From Sphingobium subterraneum (GTDB lineage Bacteria > Pseudomonadota > Alphaproteobacteria > Sphingomonadales > Sphingomonadaceae): a stretch of 64,000 bases of DNA. The notes beneath the pieces are model-generated. The model was not told the DNA's origin and did no database searches. It saw only the letters and a program-made list of their open reading frames with translations. Of the stretch, positions 1 to 8,213 are shown piece by piece. Numbering within the stretch: the first letter of the stretch is position 1; every line of letters starts with the position of its first letter. The DNA is taken from contig NZ_JACIJP010000001.1 in assembly GCF_014199435.1 (NCBI RefSeq), positions 1,178,001 through 1,242,000 on the forward strand, in the 5' to 3' direction. A program made the position numbers and the translations under genes.

Positions 1-505
1 GCGCGCCGACAACCGCAAGATCGACGGTGAAAACCAGGGTCTTGCATCCCACGGCTTTGGCCCGGTCGAGCAGTTCGAGAACCGCGCCGCGATCGCGCAT
101 CATGTAGAGCTGAAACCAGAAAGGCCGTTTCGCAACTTTGGCGACTTCTTCCAGTGAGCATATCGAGGCGCTGGACAGACAAAATGGGATACCGAACGCA
201 TCCGCACTTCGGACAGCCTGCAATTCGGCGCGGCGCGCCATCATGCCTGCCATTCCGACGGGTGCGAGTGCGGTCGGGAACGCCCATCGTTCACCCAGAA
301 TCTCGATCTTCGTGTCGATGGCGGAGACATCACGCATGACCTTCTGTCTCAGGCGGATCGACTGCAGATCGCCGACATTGGCACGCAGCGTCGTTTCGTC
401 ATACGCGCCGCCGTCGATGTAATCGAACAAGAACCTTGGCAGACGCTTTTCCGCCAGCGTGCGATAGTCGGATGTCGAAGCAGGAAGCAACGAAAGCGTG
501 GGCAT
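1..505 (-). CDS. lldD: FMN-dependent L-lactate / alpha-hydroxy-acid dehydrogenase, LldD type (3' end outside window)
   Basis: Oxidises a 2-hydroxy acid to the 2-oxo acid with FMN and passes electrons to the respiratory chain; the family includes L-lactate and (S)-mandelate dehydrogenases. About 168 N-terminal codons are visible and the frame runs open off the left edge. The protein starts MPTLSLLPASTSDY and carries FLFDYIDGGAYDE, ALAPVGMAGMMARRAE and RPFWFQLYMMRDRG, which match E. coli LldD closely. The ATG (503-505) has an AAGAGGA ribosome site. It lies 124 bases behind the ThDP enzyme on the same strand, so the two are probably one operon making and then using a 2-oxo acid. Lactate versus an aromatic 2-hydroxy acid cannot be decided without the C-terminal half. 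Confidence 0.88.
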   Translation of the reverse strand, partial: MPTLSLLPASTSDYRTLAEKRLPRFLFDYIDGGAYDETTLRANVGDLQSIRLRQKVMRDVSAIDTKIEILGERWAFPTALAPVGMAGMMARRAELQAVRSADAFGIPFCLSSASICSLEEVAKVAKRPFWFQLYMMRDRGAVLELLDRAKAVGCKTLVFTVDLAVVGA

Positions 506-629
506 TTTCGATCCTCTTGGATTCTTCTCGGTAGAGGGCGGGCCGCCGAAACTGCCGAGCTAATTACACCATGTCGATCTTTTTGTCGCGGCCCGCACCC
601 CGCTCGTCGTCTCGCCCTACACCGTCATC

Positions 630-2195
630 TTACATAACAGCTTCGATCAGTCGTGGCCCGCGCCCCTTCATTGCGCTCTGGAACTGGTCGGCCAGTTCTT
701 CCGCGGTCGTTGCACGCGAGGACTCTACGCCCAAACCCCTGCCAAGGCTGACCCAATCCAGTTCGGGGTTGGTCAAATCGAGCAGGGAAAGCGATTTTGG
801 CCCGGGATTTTCCGCGCCAACGCGTTCCAGTTCGACCCTCAGAATGCCGTAGGCGCGATTGTTGAAAATCACTGTGGTAACGTCGAGATTTTCGCGCGCC
901 TGCGTCCAAAGCGCCTGCACCGTGTACATGGCGCCCCCGTCGCCTTGCAGGCAGACAACCTTGCGATCGGGACAGGCGACCGCAGCCCCCGAGGCGACCG
1001 GTATACCCATCCCCAACGAGCCCCCGGTCAGCCCCATATGGTCATGGCGGCTGGCGGCCGCAGTGAACTTCAACGTGCCCCGCGCCGATGTTGCAGCTTC
1101 ATCCACGACGATCGCATTGTCCGGCAGGAAGTGACCAATAACCTGTCCGATCGTGTACGCGTTAAGCGGGCCCTGCGGCAATTCCGGTCTGCGGAGATCG
1201 ACCCGGCCAACGGGCTCGGAAGGCGCGCGCAGTGCGTCGGCAAGGGCGTCGAGCGCGCCCGGTCCGTCTTCGTGCACATGGGCGAGATAGTGTACCTTGC
1301 ACCCCTCCGGCAAACACCAGCTCGCCTTGCCGGGATAGGCGAAGAACGACACCGGCGGCTTTGCCCCGACAAGGATAAGTTGCTCGATATCCTTGAAATA
1401 ATCGACGATCTGCTCCGCGAAATACGGAACGCGCTCGACTTCAACAACGCCTGCGCCCCGCGTCAGCCGTGGCACAATCGTATCGCACATGATACGCGCG
1501 CCGGATTGTGCCTTGATCCGACCGGCGGTTTCCAGGCTCGCCTCCTCGAGAACCGACCCGCGAAGAAGGATTGCGGTCCGTTTGCCGTTTCGTAGCAATT
1601 GCGCGGCCTCATCGACCGCCCGGGGGCTGACTGTGGCTGCGGCGGCGACCGGAAGCGCACTGGCCGCGCCGCTGCCCTCATCCCAGGCGGTATCGGCAGG
1701 CAATATGAGCGTCGCGATCTGTCCAGGCGCCACGCGTGCCGCCTGTACCGCCCGCGCACCGTCGGCTGCTACCGTCTTCGCGCTCATGCTCATGTGAACC
1801 CATGACGACACCGGGCGGGCGAAGCCGATCACGTCGGATGTGAGAGGCGCATCATATTGCGCATGGTAGGTGGCGTGATCGCCGACGATATTGACGATGG
1901 GCGTCGCCGCGCGGCGCGCGTTGTGCAGATTTGCAAGGCCGTAGGCCAGCCCCGGCCCTAGGTGCAGCAGCGTGGCGGCGGGCGCCCGCTTCATGCGCCC
2001 ATATCCGTCGGCCATGCCCGTGACCACGCCTTCGAACAGGCAGAGGATCGCCCGCATGCCCTCGACCCGACCGAGTGCGGCGACGAAATGCATTTCCGAA
2101 GTTCCCGGATTCGTAAACGCCACATCGACACCGGAGGCAACCAGCGTCGAAATCAGACTTTCGGCACCATTGATGGGTTTCATCACCGTACTCAT
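630..2195 (-). CDS. ThDP-dependent 2-oxo-acid decarboxylase / acetolactate-synthase-family enzyme
   Basis: A 521-residue thiamine-diphosphate enzyme with the usual three domains. The catalytic Glu lies near residue 55 (LFEGVVTGMADGYG). The ThDP motif GDGGAMYT, ending in FNN about 25 residues later, lies near residues 415-445. Homologues are usually annotated acetolactate synthase large subunit, but the loop LLHLGPG has a His where benzoylformate decarboxylase has its catalytic His70, and NPGTSE resembles that enzyme's NPGSNE. I therefore favour non-oxidative decarboxylation of a 2-oxo acid to an aldehyde. The gene is followed by the LldD-like gene and faces an aldehyde dehydrogenase, a mandelate-pathway-like trio. 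Start ATG at 2195 has AGGAATTAGG just upstream. Substrate unproven. Confidence 0.8.
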   Translation of the reverse strand: MSTVMKPINGAESLISTLVASGVDVAFTNPGTSEMHFVAALGRVEGMRAILCLFEGVVTGMADGYGRMKRAPAATLLHLGPGLAYGLANLHNARRAATPIVNIVGDHATYHAQYDAPLTSDVIGFARPVSSWVHMSMSAKTVAADGARAVQAARVAPGQIATLILPADTAWDEGSGAASALPVAAAATVSPRAVDEAAQLLRNGKRTAILLRGSVLEEASLETAGRIKAQSGARIMCDTIVPRLTRGAGVVEVERVPYFAEQIVDYFKDIEQLILVGAKPPVSFFAYPGKASWCLPEGCKVHYLAHVHEDGPGALDALADALRAPSEPVGRVDLRRPELPQGPLNAYTIGQVIGHFLPDNAIVVDEAATSARGTLKFTAAASRHDHMGLTGGSLGMGIPVASGAAVACPDRKVVCLQGDGGAMYTVQALWTQARENLDVTTVIFNNRAYGILRVELERVGAENPGPKSLSLLDLTNPELDWVSLGRGLGVESSRATTAEELADQFQSAMKGRGPRLIEAVM

Positions 2196-2230
2196 CCTAA
2201 TTCCTGAACGTAATCAACTCAGGCTCGATA

Positions 2231-2250
2231 CGATAATTTTCGATTATCGA
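2231..2250. promoter_or_regulatory. Palindromic putative operator between ThDP enzyme and aldehyde dehydrogenase
   Basis: CGATAAT (2231-2237) and ATTATCG (2243-2249) form a perfect inverted repeat with a 5-base spacer. The right part, TTTTCGATTATCGA (2237-2250), contains a second palindrome, TCGATTATCGA apart from its centre, and recurs with one change at 7730-7743. It sits in the 261-base divergent promoter region, 36 bases upstream of the start at 2195, in AT-rich DNA. The binding protein is unknown; no regulator gene lies next to it in the window. Confidence 0.5.
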
Positions 2251-2456
2251 GAGATTTATTGCTCATTCGCTTCTGCAATGAATTCATTATCCGATTTGAT
2301 GATTTTTTCGTACTCATTAAAACGGTCTAATTCATTGCCGGACCGTTGCTCTTTTTCCGGTTATTTATATAGTTCAGGATATCAACATGCCGAATGCTTG
2401 GAAAGCAGAGCGGCGCTCATCATTTGAACGGCCCGGTCGGCACTGCGGAGACAATC

Positions 2457-3893
2457 ATGCGCGAGCACCTGAAATTTTACATCAACGGCGAATGGGTCGA
2501 GCCGATCGGTCAGGTCCGCGCTCAAGAAGTTATCAATCCCGCCACCGAACAACCGATAGCACGCATCGCGCTGGGCGAAAAGGCGGACGCAGATCGTGCC
2601 GTCGAGGCGGCAAAGCGCGCGTTCGAAAGTTACTCACAGACCAGCAAGGCTGAACGGGTCGCGCTTCTGGGCAGGGTGATCGATATCTTCAAGCGCCGGA
2701 TGGACGAACTGGCGCAGACGATCAGCGCGGAAATGGGCGCCCCCTTGTGGCTGGCGACCGCCGCACAAGCGCCTTCCGGGATGGCGCATTTCGCCGAGGC
2801 AATGCGGATTCTCGACGACTATGAGTTTGAAGACACCATTCACGGTGCACGGATCCTGCGGGAGCCGATCGGCGTGTGTGCGTTCATCACGCCGTGGAAC
2901 TGGCCGATCAATCAAATTGCCTGCAAGGTCGCCCCAGCCCTGGCTGCAGGGTGCACCGTCGTACTGAAACCTTCCGAACTGGCACCCCTCAACGCCATTC
3001 TGCTGACGGAAATTCTGGACGAGGCCGGGGTGCCGCCGGGCGTATTCAATCTCGTCAACGGCGATGGGCCCGGAGTCGGCGAGGCTCTCGCGTCGCATCC
3101 CGATGTCGATCTGGTCAGCTTCACCGGCTCGACGAGAGCCGGTATTCTCGTCAGCAAGGCGGCGGCCGCCACCATAAAGCGCGTGACGCTGGAGCTGGGA
3201 GGGAAAAGCCCCAATATCATTCTCGACGATGCCGACCTGAACCGGGCCGTTTCCAAAGGCATATTTGAGATGATGAACAATTCCGGCCAGAGTTGCAACG
3301 CGCCCTCGCGCATGTTCGTGCCGCGCGAATTGCACGACCGCGCCGTTGAGATCGCCCGAGCAACGGTCGATGGCATCAAGGTGATGTCGCCGGATATCGC
3401 CGAACGCGGCGCGGTTGGCCCACTTGCCAACGCAGGCCAGTTTCACAAGGTGCAGGCGATGATCCAGGCTGGCATCGACGAAGGCGCGCAGCTTGTCGCC
3501 GGCGGTATCGGTCGACCCGAACCGTTCGAACGCGGCTATTTCGTAAAGCCGACGGTTTTCGCCGACGTAACCAACGAGATGATCATAGCACGCGAGGAAA
3601 TCTTCGGACCGGTGCTCGCGATACTGCCCTATGACGATGAAGACCATGCCGTCGCGATGGCGAACGACACGCCGTACGGGCTCTCCAGCTACGTGCAATC
3701 CGGCTCGATCGAGCGCGCACGAAAGGTTGCTCGGCGCATTCGCGCGGGTGACGTGCGGATAAATGGCGCCGGTGCAAATTACAAGGCGCCCTTCGGCGGC
3801 TACAAACAATCCGGCAATGGCCGCGAATGGGGAGCCTTCGGCTTTGAGGAGTTTCTCGAGGTGAAAGCAGGACTCGGCTGGGGCGACACCTAA
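2457..3893 (+). CDS. NAD(P)-dependent aldehyde dehydrogenase
   Basis: Oxidises an aldehyde to a carboxylic acid. 478 residues, normal for the ALDH superfamily. Visible motifs are the Rossmann and substrate stretch ITPWNWPINQ, the catalytic Glu in LELGGKSP (around residue 250), the catalytic Cys in NNSGQSCNAPSR (around 285) and the C-terminal PFGGYKQSGNGRE. The reading frame is open further upstream, but ATG 2457 gives the usual N-terminus (MREHLKFYINGEW) and has a GGAG ribosome site at 2446. Divergent from the ThDP enzyme, it would oxidise the aldehyde that enzyme releases. The pairing resembles benzaldehyde dehydrogenase MdlD next to MdlC, but the substrate is inferred. Confidence 0.9.
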   Translation: MREHLKFYINGEWVEPIGQVRAQEVINPATEQPIARIALGEKADADRAVEAAKRAFESYSQTSKAERVALLGRVIDIFKRRMDELAQTISAEMGAPLWLATAAQAPSGMAHFAEAMRILDDYEFEDTIHGARILREPIGVCAFITPWNWPINQIACKVAPALAAGCTVVLKPSELAPLNAILLTEILDEAGVPPGVFNLVNGDGPGVGEALASHPDVDLVSFTGSTRAGILVSKAAAATIKRVTLELGGKSPNIILDDADLNRAVSKGIFEMMNNSGQSCNAPSRMFVPRELHDRAVEIARATVDGIKVMSPDIAERGAVGPLANAGQFHKVQAMIQAGIDEGAQLVAGGIGRPEPFERGYFVKPTVFADVTNEMIIAREEIFGPVLAILPYDDEDHAVAMANDTPYGLSSYVQSGSIERARKVARRIRAGDVRINGAGANYKAPFGGYKQSGNGREWGAFGFEEFLEVKAGLGWGDT

Positions 3894-4039
3894 AGCCTCT
3901 TCGGCGCGCTTAAAGGCGCGGCACGACCGATGGCGGTATCCAGTGCGAAACATTTTAGGCCGCGGGGAAAATTCCTCCGCTGAATGACGTCCGGTCCCGG
4001 CCAGCAGAATTCACAACATGTATGTCGAAAAGGTTGTGG

Positions 4040-4501
4040 TTAGCTGCCGGTGAGTTTGCTTGCGTCAAGCCCATAAACCCAGTTGTTCAACATGCCGTCG
4101 GAGGACTCAAGCCCCACCACATCCATGACTTGTTCGAGATACCCTGCGGCCGCCTCGCGATCCTCCGAATCGGCTAATCCAGCCGCGTCCAAAAGAACTA
4201 AGGCGCGCTGAAACTGCTCGAGGACAAAAGTCTTCGTCGGGTGGCTTCGGATGCCTGTCGCGATGTTTGAAATTGCAGAATTGATCGTCGACTCCGCAAT
4301 ACTGCGCTTCGTTGGATCGGCAATTCCAGTATATAGGACGCCATCAGGTCCAAATTTCCGGACCATCGCGATGTGCGCCAAGTCGCTCTCGGCCTGTGGA
4401 GGAACCGCAAGAGGGGCATGCTCTTCAATTTTCTGGGTTCCGGATGCCGTCTGTCCGCAGAACAAAATGGCTAAAAGTAGCATGCCAACGTACTTATTCA
4501 T
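4040..4501 (-). CDS. Secreted hypothetical protein, possibly DUF4844-like
   Basis: About 153 residues from the ATG at 4501 (MNKYVGMLLLAILF), chosen because it gives a clean signal peptide (cleavage near residue 20) and a weak AGGCGAC ribosome site. Longer in-frame starts give an unlikely basic leader. The C-terminal part (GYLEQVMDVVGLESSDG, then NNWVYGLD) reminds me of DUF4844 proteins; that is from memory and not certain. It lies alone between two catabolic units, with about 150 and 240 bases of apparently empty DNA around it, and its base composition looks less GC-rich than its neighbours. It may be an unrelated insertion. Confidence 0.6.
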   Translation of the reverse strand: MNKYVGMLLLAILFCGQTASGTQKIEEHAPLAVPPQAESDLAHIAMVRKFGPDGVLYTGIADPTKRSIAESTINSAISNIATGIRSHPTKTFVLEQFQRALVLLDAAGLADSEDREAAAGYLEQVMDVVGLESSDGMLNNWVYGLDASKLTGS

Positions 4502-4737
4502 GTCGCCTGATTGCATGAAATCCTTAGCCAAACAATGTCCGCTAGGTTGTCGGGTCCAGACAGTCCGCTTCCGCGTGAACATACCGGATAGCGGCCGTCG
4601 AAGCCCACACTGACCATGTCCACGCCGACTAAGGCTCGGAAGTCGCGTCAAAGCAAAGAACTAGACCGCGACATTATCTAGCCAAAGCGCGTCTGAAAGC
4701 CGCCGTCACTGAATACGCGGCCGACGCGCCGCACCGT

Positions 4738-5766
4738 TCAGGCAAATTCCTTTTTGCGATTGGCCGCGGTTTCCATCGCATCGATCGTCGTGCGCGGATA
4801 TTCGCGGGCTGCCCGGATAAACCGCCCCAGCGCCTTGTCCGACGCGACGAGGCGAAGGTTCCCGAAACGTATATTGTTCAGCACGGGGAGATCTTCGTTG
4901 ATCAGCCGGGTGTGCAACGCTTCCGAGCGCGCCAGAAAGTCCTCTGCGCCCTCGCCCTTGGTCGTGATGATCGTAAAGAAGAAGCGGGTATCCTGCGGCC
5001 CGAATGGAGTGCTGGCGGATATGTACCATTTCAATCGGCCATCCATCTCGCCTTCGCTGCGGACGCTGTTGGCACCGTACACATCGAGCGACATCCGCAA
5101 CGTACCGCTGTCCTTTTCGCCCGTGTGCGTCGCGATCCACGTCATTCGCTGCAGGAACGGCGAGACCTCATCGATGTCGCTACCGACGATATTCACTCCG
5201 TGCAGAAAGCGCAGGTGGACGATATCGTACACGTTCGTCGTGAAAACCCAGGGCTCGATCTTGAGCTTCTCATTCAGCTTTACTTCGAACGAATGATAGA
5301 CATGCTTTTCTTCGTCATAATTTTCGAAGGTCTGCAATTCATAGAGCGGCGTTTCACCGAAGAACACCCAGATCAGGCCAAACTGTTCTTTCACGGGAAA
5401 GTTGACCAGGTTCGACCCTTTGGGAATTCGGTCGCCTGACGGTATGTTGGTGCACTGCCCGTTTTTGCCATACGCCCAGTGGTGATACGGGCACCGTATA
5501 TCGTTTCCCACGACATCACCGCCAGCGCTCAGGTCGGCGCCCATGTGCCTGCAATAGGCCGACATCGCACGGACAACTCCGTCTTCGCCGCGATAGACCA
5601 CGATGCGCCCGTCCGCGAGATTGGCGCCAATGACCTTACCCTGCGGAACGTTGGACGACAGCGCGATCGGGTACCAGCATTGATGCGCACCTGGGCCCAA
5701 ATCCGTGAACAGATCGCGCTTCCGCGCTTCCGCCGTGATACTTTGCGATTCATTCATGGCTGTCAT
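4738..5766 (-). CDS. Rieske [2Fe-2S] non-haem iron oxygenase, large subunit
   Basis: Terminal oxygenase that uses electrons from a ferredoxin to activate O2 for hydroxylation or demethylation of an aromatic or cyclic substrate. 342 residues. The Rieske centre is CRHMGA ... CPYHHW (about residues 72-95). The mononuclear iron motif is NVYDIVHLRFLHG (about 177-190), giving the Asp/His/His set. Length and single-subunit look fit the VanA/KshA-like group rather than the large alpha-beta dioxygenases. It is the last gene of a minus-strand run with the amidohydrolase and the cupin-like gene (gaps of 52 and 39 bases); its ferredoxin and reductase are encoded just beyond. An internal ATG at 5757 has a better placed GAGG and may be the true start. 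Confidence 0.9.
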   Translation of the reverse strand: MTAMNESQSITAEARKRDLFTDLGPGAHQCWYPIALSSNVPQGKVIGANLADGRIVVYRGEDGVVRAMSAYCRHMGADLSAGGDVVGNDIRCPYHHWAYGKNGQCTNIPSGDRIPKGSNLVNFPVKEQFGLIWVFFGETPLYELQTFENYDEEKHVYHSFEVKLNEKLKIEPWVFTTNVYDIVHLRFLHGVNIVGSDIDEVSPFLQRMTWIATHTGEKDSGTLRMSLDVYGANSVRSEGEMDGRLKWYISASTPFGPQDTRFFFTIITTKGEGAEDFLARSEALHTRLINEDLPVLNNIRFGNLRLVASDKALGRFIRAAREYPRTTIDAMETAANRKKEFA

Positions 5767-5805
5767 CCTCAGTTTCCATCTGCCAGTCTGGTTCGAGAAT
5801 TACTT

Positions 5806-6363
5806 CTACCAGTCCGTCCCTGTCTCGGCCCTGTATTTGGCGACCGCTTCGACAGTCTCGAACACGATCGCCCTGCCCTTGGTATGATGTTCCCGGGGGG
5901 GCAGCAGAGCGACCGTTTTCTCGTATTTGCCTGCAGCCACATCCTCCACATCCGCGCGCATTGACGCATCGAACCTGGCCTGGTCATCAGGATCGGCGAA
6001 TGTCGGTATGATGCCGGAGCGGCAATCGAACATGATAAACATCACAGCACCTTCCGGGCCGAACAGCAAGTCGCCGTTCATTTCATTGGGAGGCGCCATA
6101 TAGATGTCACCCTGCGACATCCATTTTCCGTCATGCATGACTGTCCCGGACAAGATCACCGTCATCGTCGTCGTGCCGAAAGACCGCTTGCCGGCCACCA
6201 GATCACCGGCGTCAGGCGCCGCTTTTATGGCCACGCCGAGGGGGCTGTTGGGATTGTTCGGGGCACCGATGAAAACACACCGGGTCCACAATCGCCCCGT
6301 CTGCACCCAGGTTTCATCCAGTTCGTCAAACTTTGCGATGTCTATGGATCGTTTCACTGACAT
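5806..6363 (-). CDS. Cupin-like protein, paralogue of the gene at 9823-10263
   Basis: A 185-residue protein with a beta-barrel cupin pattern (TTTMTVILSGTVMHDG followed by KWMSQGDIYMAPPNE) but without a complete His-based metal motif that I can recognise. It shares the block DG-x-W-x-x-x-G-(D/Q), the PP/PA-x-x-(M/Y)-G-D turn and the tail IPTFADPDDQ with the protein at 9823-10263 (VPIFDDPKNQ), so the two are paralogues bracketing the same locus. It sits between the amidohydrolase and the Rieske oxygenase in one operon. Function unknown; a binding or small-molecule-sensing role is as likely as catalysis. Confidence 0.75.
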   Translation of the reverse strand: MSVKRSIDIAKFDELDETWVQTGRLWTRCVFIGAPNNPNSPLGVAIKAAPDAGDLVAGKRSFGTTTMTVILSGTVMHDGKWMSQGDIYMAPPNEMNGDLLFGPEGAVMFIMFDCRSGIIPTFADPDDQARFDASMRADVEDVAAGKYEKTVALLPPREHHTKGRAIVFETVEAVAKYRAETGTDW

Positions 6364-6415
6364 TGGCTTTCACCATCCCCTGAGCACATGTGTCTGAATT
6401 CACCGCATATCCTGA

Positions 6416-7540
6416 TCAAAACCCATATAAGTCCGCAGCGTTCTGATACACAATCTTGTCGCGGTCTGCGGTGTCGATCCCGGCGAACATATCATCGACC
6501 ATTTTCCGGGAATTCGGGTAGGTGCTGACACCGTGCGGGAAATCGGTCTGGAACATGATCGTTTCCACTCCGAAAAGATGGCGCGAGAGAATCGCTACCG
6601 AATCGCGCAGGAAGGTCAACTTGATGTTCTTCCGGAAATAATCGCTTGGCGGGCGGGGAATGCGGCTTTCGAAGTCCTTCAGCGCCACGTTCGCATAACG
6701 CTCCCACTCATAATCCGCGCGCTCAAGAACATGCGGTGCCCAGCCCGCTTCGTTTTCTGCTGAAACAAAGGTCAATTCCGGGAAACGCTCGAACACCCCG
6801 CCGAAGATCATGTTCAGCATGGGCCGGACAATGACTTCATATTTCAGAGGAGACTTGGTGGGATTACGCCCACCCGAAACCTGCAACACGGCCGATTTCT
6901 TGTTTCTGTCCCGGGTCGTGCCCGAATGGACATTGACCGACATCCCGTTGTCCACCGCAGCCTTCCACAACGGATCCATGCCGCGCTCGTGATACTGGGG
7001 CACGCCTTCGCCAGCGACCGTAGGGATCATGACGCCCACGAGCCCGAGCTTCTTCACCCGCCGCAGTTCCTCAGCGGCCAATTCCGGATCGTCATTCGCC
7101 ACCATCGCGATCCCCTTGTAGCGCTTGGGATCATATTGGCAGAACTCGGCGAGCCAGTCGTTGTAGGCGCGCAGCAAGGCCCATTTGAATTTCACGTCGT
7201 CAATGCCGTAAAATCCGAGCCCGAACGTCGGATACATGACCTCGCCCCAAATTCCGTCACGCTCCAGCTCGGCGATGCGCGCGCCGGGATCGTAGGAGGA
7301 CGCCGGAACATCGTCTTCCCATCGGCCGGTCTGGCGCACTTCGGAATTTTTCCGAAACACGCCCGCAGCGGTCCCGATCGGCGGCATTTCCACGTCTTCA
7401 CACACAAGCCGGTCGCCGTTTTCACCGGAAACAAGCTTCGGCGCGCGATCGCGGAATTCTTGCGGAAGGCGTTCCTGCCAAAGATACCATGGCTCGATGA
7501 CGTGAGAATCCGACGAGATAATCTTGTAGTTATCGCTCAT
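6416..7540 (-). CDS. Amidohydrolase-2 family metal-dependent hydrolase or decarboxylase
   Basis: 374 residues of the amidohydrolase_2 TIM-barrel family, which includes aromatic decarboxylases (LigW, gamma-resorcylate decarboxylase) and hydrolases. The N-terminal motif is ISSDSHVIEP, a variant of the usual D-x-H-x-H/E. A metal His lies in NVHSG, and the C-terminal metal Asp and His in TDFPHG. Start ATG 7540 was chosen for its AAGAGGA site; a longer upstream frame encodes an implausible Cys- and Leu-rich leader. It is the first gene of the operon with the cupin-like protein and the Rieske oxygenase, so it probably processes the same aromatic or cyclic compound, by decarboxylation or ring opening. 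Confidence 0.85.
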   Translation of the reverse strand: MSDNYKIISSDSHVIEPWYLWQERLPQEFRDRAPKLVSGENGDRLVCEDVEMPPIGTAAGVFRKNSEVRQTGRWEDDVPASSYDPGARIAELERDGIWGEVMYPTFGLGFYGIDDVKFKWALLRAYNDWLAEFCQYDPKRYKGIAMVANDDPELAAEELRRVKKLGLVGVMIPTVAGEGVPQYHERGMDPLWKAAVDNGMSVNVHSGTTRDRNKKSAVLQVSGGRNPTKSPLKYEVIVRPMLNMIFGGVFERFPELTFVSAENEAGWAPHVLERADYEWERYANVALKDFESRIPRPPSDYFRKNIKLTFLRDSVAILSRHLFGVETIMFQTDFPHGVSTYPNSRKMVDDMFAGIDTADRDKIVYQNAADLYGF

Positions 7541-7870
7541 GGCAAAATGTCCTCTTGAATTTAAGTCTCTAAAACATGCCGCATCGAGGTACGATAAAAG
7601 GAAAATACGCTTTCTGGACGTACAGAAGACAAAGACCGCCAGCGCCACATCCTGAAATCAGATGCAGTCATACAAGAATGCGGCTTTCGTCCGATCGAGA
7701 CTTCAATAAGTCATGATATTTCCGCGGTATTTTCGATAATCGATGCCTCTCTTAATAAAAATATTATCGTTTCTCTTATAATACAACGAACTACAATGTA
7801 ATCATATCTTACGCTGGTGCATTTACTTATAAAAACATGCTATCAGTTCGCTGACGTGCATTATGAAATA
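7541..7870. other. 330-base AT-rich intergenic region with promoter signals
   Basis: No gene seen. The region separates the ferredoxin stop from the amidohydrolase start and must hold the amidohydrolase operon promoter. It contains the palindrome at 7730-7743, runs of A/T such as TTAATAAAAATATTATCG, and the 11-mer ATATCATGACT on the minus strand near 7710-7720 that also occurs on the plus strand near 10833. No terminator-type hairpin is obvious after the ferredoxin gene. Confidence 0.6.
7730..7743. promoter_or_regulatory. Second copy of palindromic putative operator (TTTTCGATAATCGA)
   Basis: Differs at one base from TTTTCGATTATCGA at 2237-2250; both hold the palindrome TCGATWATCGA. It lies about 190 bases upstream of the amidohydrolase start, inside the AT-rich promoter region, and a further ATTATCG occurs at 7763-7769. 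Two copies in two promoter regions 5.5 kb apart suggest one regulator for both units. Confidence 0.5.
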
Positions 7871-8191
7871 TCAGTGTTGGCTTTCCGGAAGCCTGACAAT
7901 CAAGCCGTCCAGCGTATCGGTAACCTTGATCTGGCAGGCCAGGCGCGAGTTCGGCTCAACATTTTCGGCGAACTCGAGCATCGCCTCCTCCATGCTCGTC
8001 GGCACACCCGCACGCTGGACCCAGGCTTCGTCCACATAGACATGACAGGTCGCGCAGGCGCAGGCGCCGCCGCAATCACCATCGATGCCCGGCACATTGT
8101 TTTTCACGGCACCTTCCATCACCGAATAGCCCGGCTTGACGTCAATGACGTGCTCGCTTCCATCGTACTCCACATAAACAACTTTTGTCAT
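7871..8191 (-). CDS. [2Fe-2S] ferredoxin, adrenodoxin/putidaredoxin type
   Basis: Small electron carrier of 106 residues. The cluster ligands are in CGGACACATC (about residues 39-48), with the fourth Cys in RLACQIK. The sequence around the motif is typical of ferredoxins serving Rieske oxygenases and P450s. Start ATG 8191 has an AAGGAG ribosome site; the longer frame begins inside the reductase gene. It follows the reductase by 22 bases on the same strand. With the oxygenase at 4738-5766 these genes supply a complete reductase, ferredoxin and oxygenase chain. Confidence 0.93.
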   Translation of the reverse strand: MTKVVYVEYDGSEHVIDVKPGYSVMEGAVKNNVPGIDGDCGGACACATCHVYVDEAWVQRAGVPTSMEEAMLEFAENVEPNSRLACQIKVTDTLDGLIVRLPESQH

Positions 8192-8213
8192 AGGACTCCT
8201 TGCTGCATCCCCT

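Noticed and set aside
2634..3953. Minus-strand open frame opposite the aldehyde dehydrogenase
   Set aside because: No motif, composition typical of antisense GC-rich frames.
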